From Candidatus Martarchaeota archaeon (GTDB lineage: Archaea; Micrarchaeota; Micrarchaeia; Micrarchaeales; Micrarchaeaceae), in the NCBI GenBank assembly GCA_023474155.1, contig JAMCYJ010000032.1, positions 1-6,324 on the forward strand: a stretch of DNA of 6,324 bases. The letters are read 5' to 3'. Shown in pieces: positions 5,406 through 6,324 of this stretch; within the stretch, counting starts at the first letter, position 1; every line of letters starts with the position of its first letter. The position numbers and the translations under genes are program-made. A model generated the notes under the pieces. It was not told the origin of the DNA, did not search any database, and was given only the letters and a program-made list of their open reading frames with translations.

Positions 5406-5410
5406 GAGGT
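5406..5410 (+). promoter_or_regulatory. Shine-Dalgarno sequence of the HAD gene
   Basis: GAGGT ends 4 nt before the ATG at 5415 and is the clearest ribosome binding site in the window, complementary to the 16S 3' end. It supports this start and fits an internal operon gene that needs its own site, whereas first genes here have little or none. Confidence 0.65.
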
Positions 5411-5414
5411 ACAA

Positions 5415-6191
5415 ATGAAAATTGATTACAATACAAAGAAGATAATAGTCGCAGACCTCGATGGCACGCTTGCGCCCAGCAGGAGCAGAATGGACTCCGA
5501 CATGTCGGAGCTTATAATGAAACTTCTTGATTACAAGCAGTTTGCGGTCATAAGCGGGGGCGCGTACTCTCAGTTTAAGAAGGAGTTTATTTCAGGGCTT
5601 AAAATCGGAAAAAAACACAAAAATATCAAAAAACTTTACCTGATGCCCACATGCGCAACATCCTTTTACAGATTTAAATCAGGGAAATGGAAAAAAATTT
5701 ACGAAGAACGCCTGCAGCCTCCTGAAAGGCGTAGGATATTCAGCGCATTTAAAACAGCACTGAAGAAAATAGGATATTCTGAACCGCTAAAAAAATATGG
5801 AAAGATTCTGGACGACAGAGGAACGCAGGTGACATTTTCAGGAATGGGGCAGAGGGCACCGTTGAAACTAAAGAGCAAGTGGGATCCCGACCTAAAGAAA
5901 AGAAAGAGAATAAAGCGCGAACTGGAACTGCTAATCCCTGAATTTGAGATAAGGATCGGAGGCACGACATCGATAGACATCACACGAAAAGGCATAGACA
6001 AAGCCTATGGAATAAGGAGGCTTGGCAAATGCCTGAAGTTCAGCTTAAAGGAGATGCTTTTCATCGGCGATGCACTATTTAAGGACGGAAACGACTATCC
6101 TGTAAAGAGGGCAGGAGTCGACTGCATAGCAGTTTCAGGCCCACAGGATACAAAAAAAGTGTTAAGAAAAATCATAAACAGCAGCATTTGA
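5415..6191 (+). CDS. phosphomannomutase-like HAD-IIB phosphatase/mutase
   Basis: The 258-residue product is a soluble HAD-superfamily enzyme with a C2B cap. Motif I is DLDGTLAPSR with nucleophile Asp14 and acid/base Asp16. Motif II is Ser47 in ISGG. Motif III is Lys196 in GIDKAYG. Motif IV is GDALFKDGND at 218-227 (Asp219, Asp224, Asp227), binding magnesium. Cap-domain signatures include DRGTQVTFSGMGQRAP (about 135-150) and GGTTSIDIT at 182-190, where Ser186 and Asp188 align in pattern with substrate-contacting residues of eukaryotic phosphomannomutase. The DxDGTLxPxR form of motif I also resembles that enzyme. Likely substrates are sugar phosphates such as mannose-1- or 6-phosphate; a plain sugar phosphatase is the alternative, since mutase and phosphatase cannot be told apart by eye. 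It follows mtnP by 48 nt and has a good Shine-Dalgarno site. Length fits the family (about 240-260). Confidence 0.88.
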   Translation: MKIDYNTKKIIVADLDGTLAPSRSRMDSDMSELIMKLLDYKQFAVISGGAYSQFKKEFISGLKIGKKHKNIKKLYLMPTCATSFYRFKSGKWKKIYEERLQPPERRRIFSAFKTALKKIGYSEPLKKYGKILDDRGTQVTFSGMGQRAPLKLKSKWDPDLKKRKRIKRELELLIPEFEIRIGGTTSIDITRKGIDKAYGIRRLGKCLKFSLKEMLFIGDALFKDGNDYPVKRAGVDCIAVSGPQDTKKVLRKIINSSI

Positions 6192-6324
6192 AAAAAGAGA
6201 AGTTTATGTTTTACATATATATGTTAGTTAATATACTCTCACTCTATCTCAATTTATTTAATGCATAATTACAAATAAAATTAATAGAATATAAAAACAA
6301 CAAATAACAAAGTTAAAAATTAGA
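6192..6324 (+). other. AT-rich non-coding sequence to the window edge
   Basis: This stretch of 133 nt holds no convincing ORF or RNA gene. It contains a perfect 12-bp palindrome, ACATATATATGT at 6213-6224, which overlaps another TTTACA copy at 6210-6215. AT-rich segments near 6270-6300 could be a promoter for a gene beyond the edge. No long T run was seen, so the end of the HAD transcript is not obvious. Confidence 0.5.

Noticed and set aside
6213..6224. Perfect palindrome ACATATATATGT as a regulator binding site
   Set aside because: Mostly alternating AT, which makes palindromes easy by chance. No second copy of the full 12-mer was seen, so it is only noted in the trailing region.

Overview
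The window reads as a piece of a small-genome archaeon, most likely a DPANN-type lineage (Micrarchaeota or Diapherotrites-like); the phylum is inference. Points for this: AT-rich TATA-like boxes lie just ahead of several genes instead of bacterial -35/-10 pairs. Most starts have weak or no Shine-Dalgarno sequence. AUA, AGA and AGG codons are frequent. The methylthioadenosine phosphorylase carries the C-terminal CXC motif known from archaeal thermophile enzymes. No rRNA, tRNA, CRISPR array or insertion sequence was seen.

Positions 1-1446 (plus strand): the last codons of an upstream gene overlap by 4 nt the start of an M48-family membrane zinc metalloprotease (18-1016). A very small four-helix membrane protein (1087-1446) follows behind its own TATA box. 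Positions 1447-1537 are a convergent gap with T-tracts on both strands.

Positions 1538-3323: a divergent pair separated by a promoter region. On the minus strand is an unrecognised surface protein with a signal peptide, a small exposed domain, an Ala/Pro-rich linker and a C-terminal membrane anchor (1538-2158, possibly starting as far out as 2293). On the plus strand is a membrane-anchored glucosaminidase-like protein (2475-3323), the most interesting gene here, because this fold normally cuts bacterial peptidoglycan and archaea lack that polymer.

Positions 3372-6191 (plus strand) are metabolic. The AmmeMemoRadiSam radical SAM enzyme AmrS (3372-4391) is followed by a 171-nt AT-rich gap with five TTTACA direct repeats. 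Then come S-methyl-5'-thioadenosine phosphorylase (4563-5366) and a phosphomannomutase-like HAD-IIB protein (5415-6191), probably co-transcribed. Positions 6192-6324 are AT-rich non-coding sequence.

Functionally, the left half is about the cell envelope (membrane protease, membrane proteins, anchored surface protein, glycan-hydrolase fold). The right half is SAM-derived nucleoside salvage, a radical SAM modification enzyme and sugar-phosphate chemistry. A phosphorylase that removes MTA, and possibly the 5'-deoxyadenosine left by radical SAM enzymes, next to amrS is a plausible metabolic link, but the sequence alone does not prove it.
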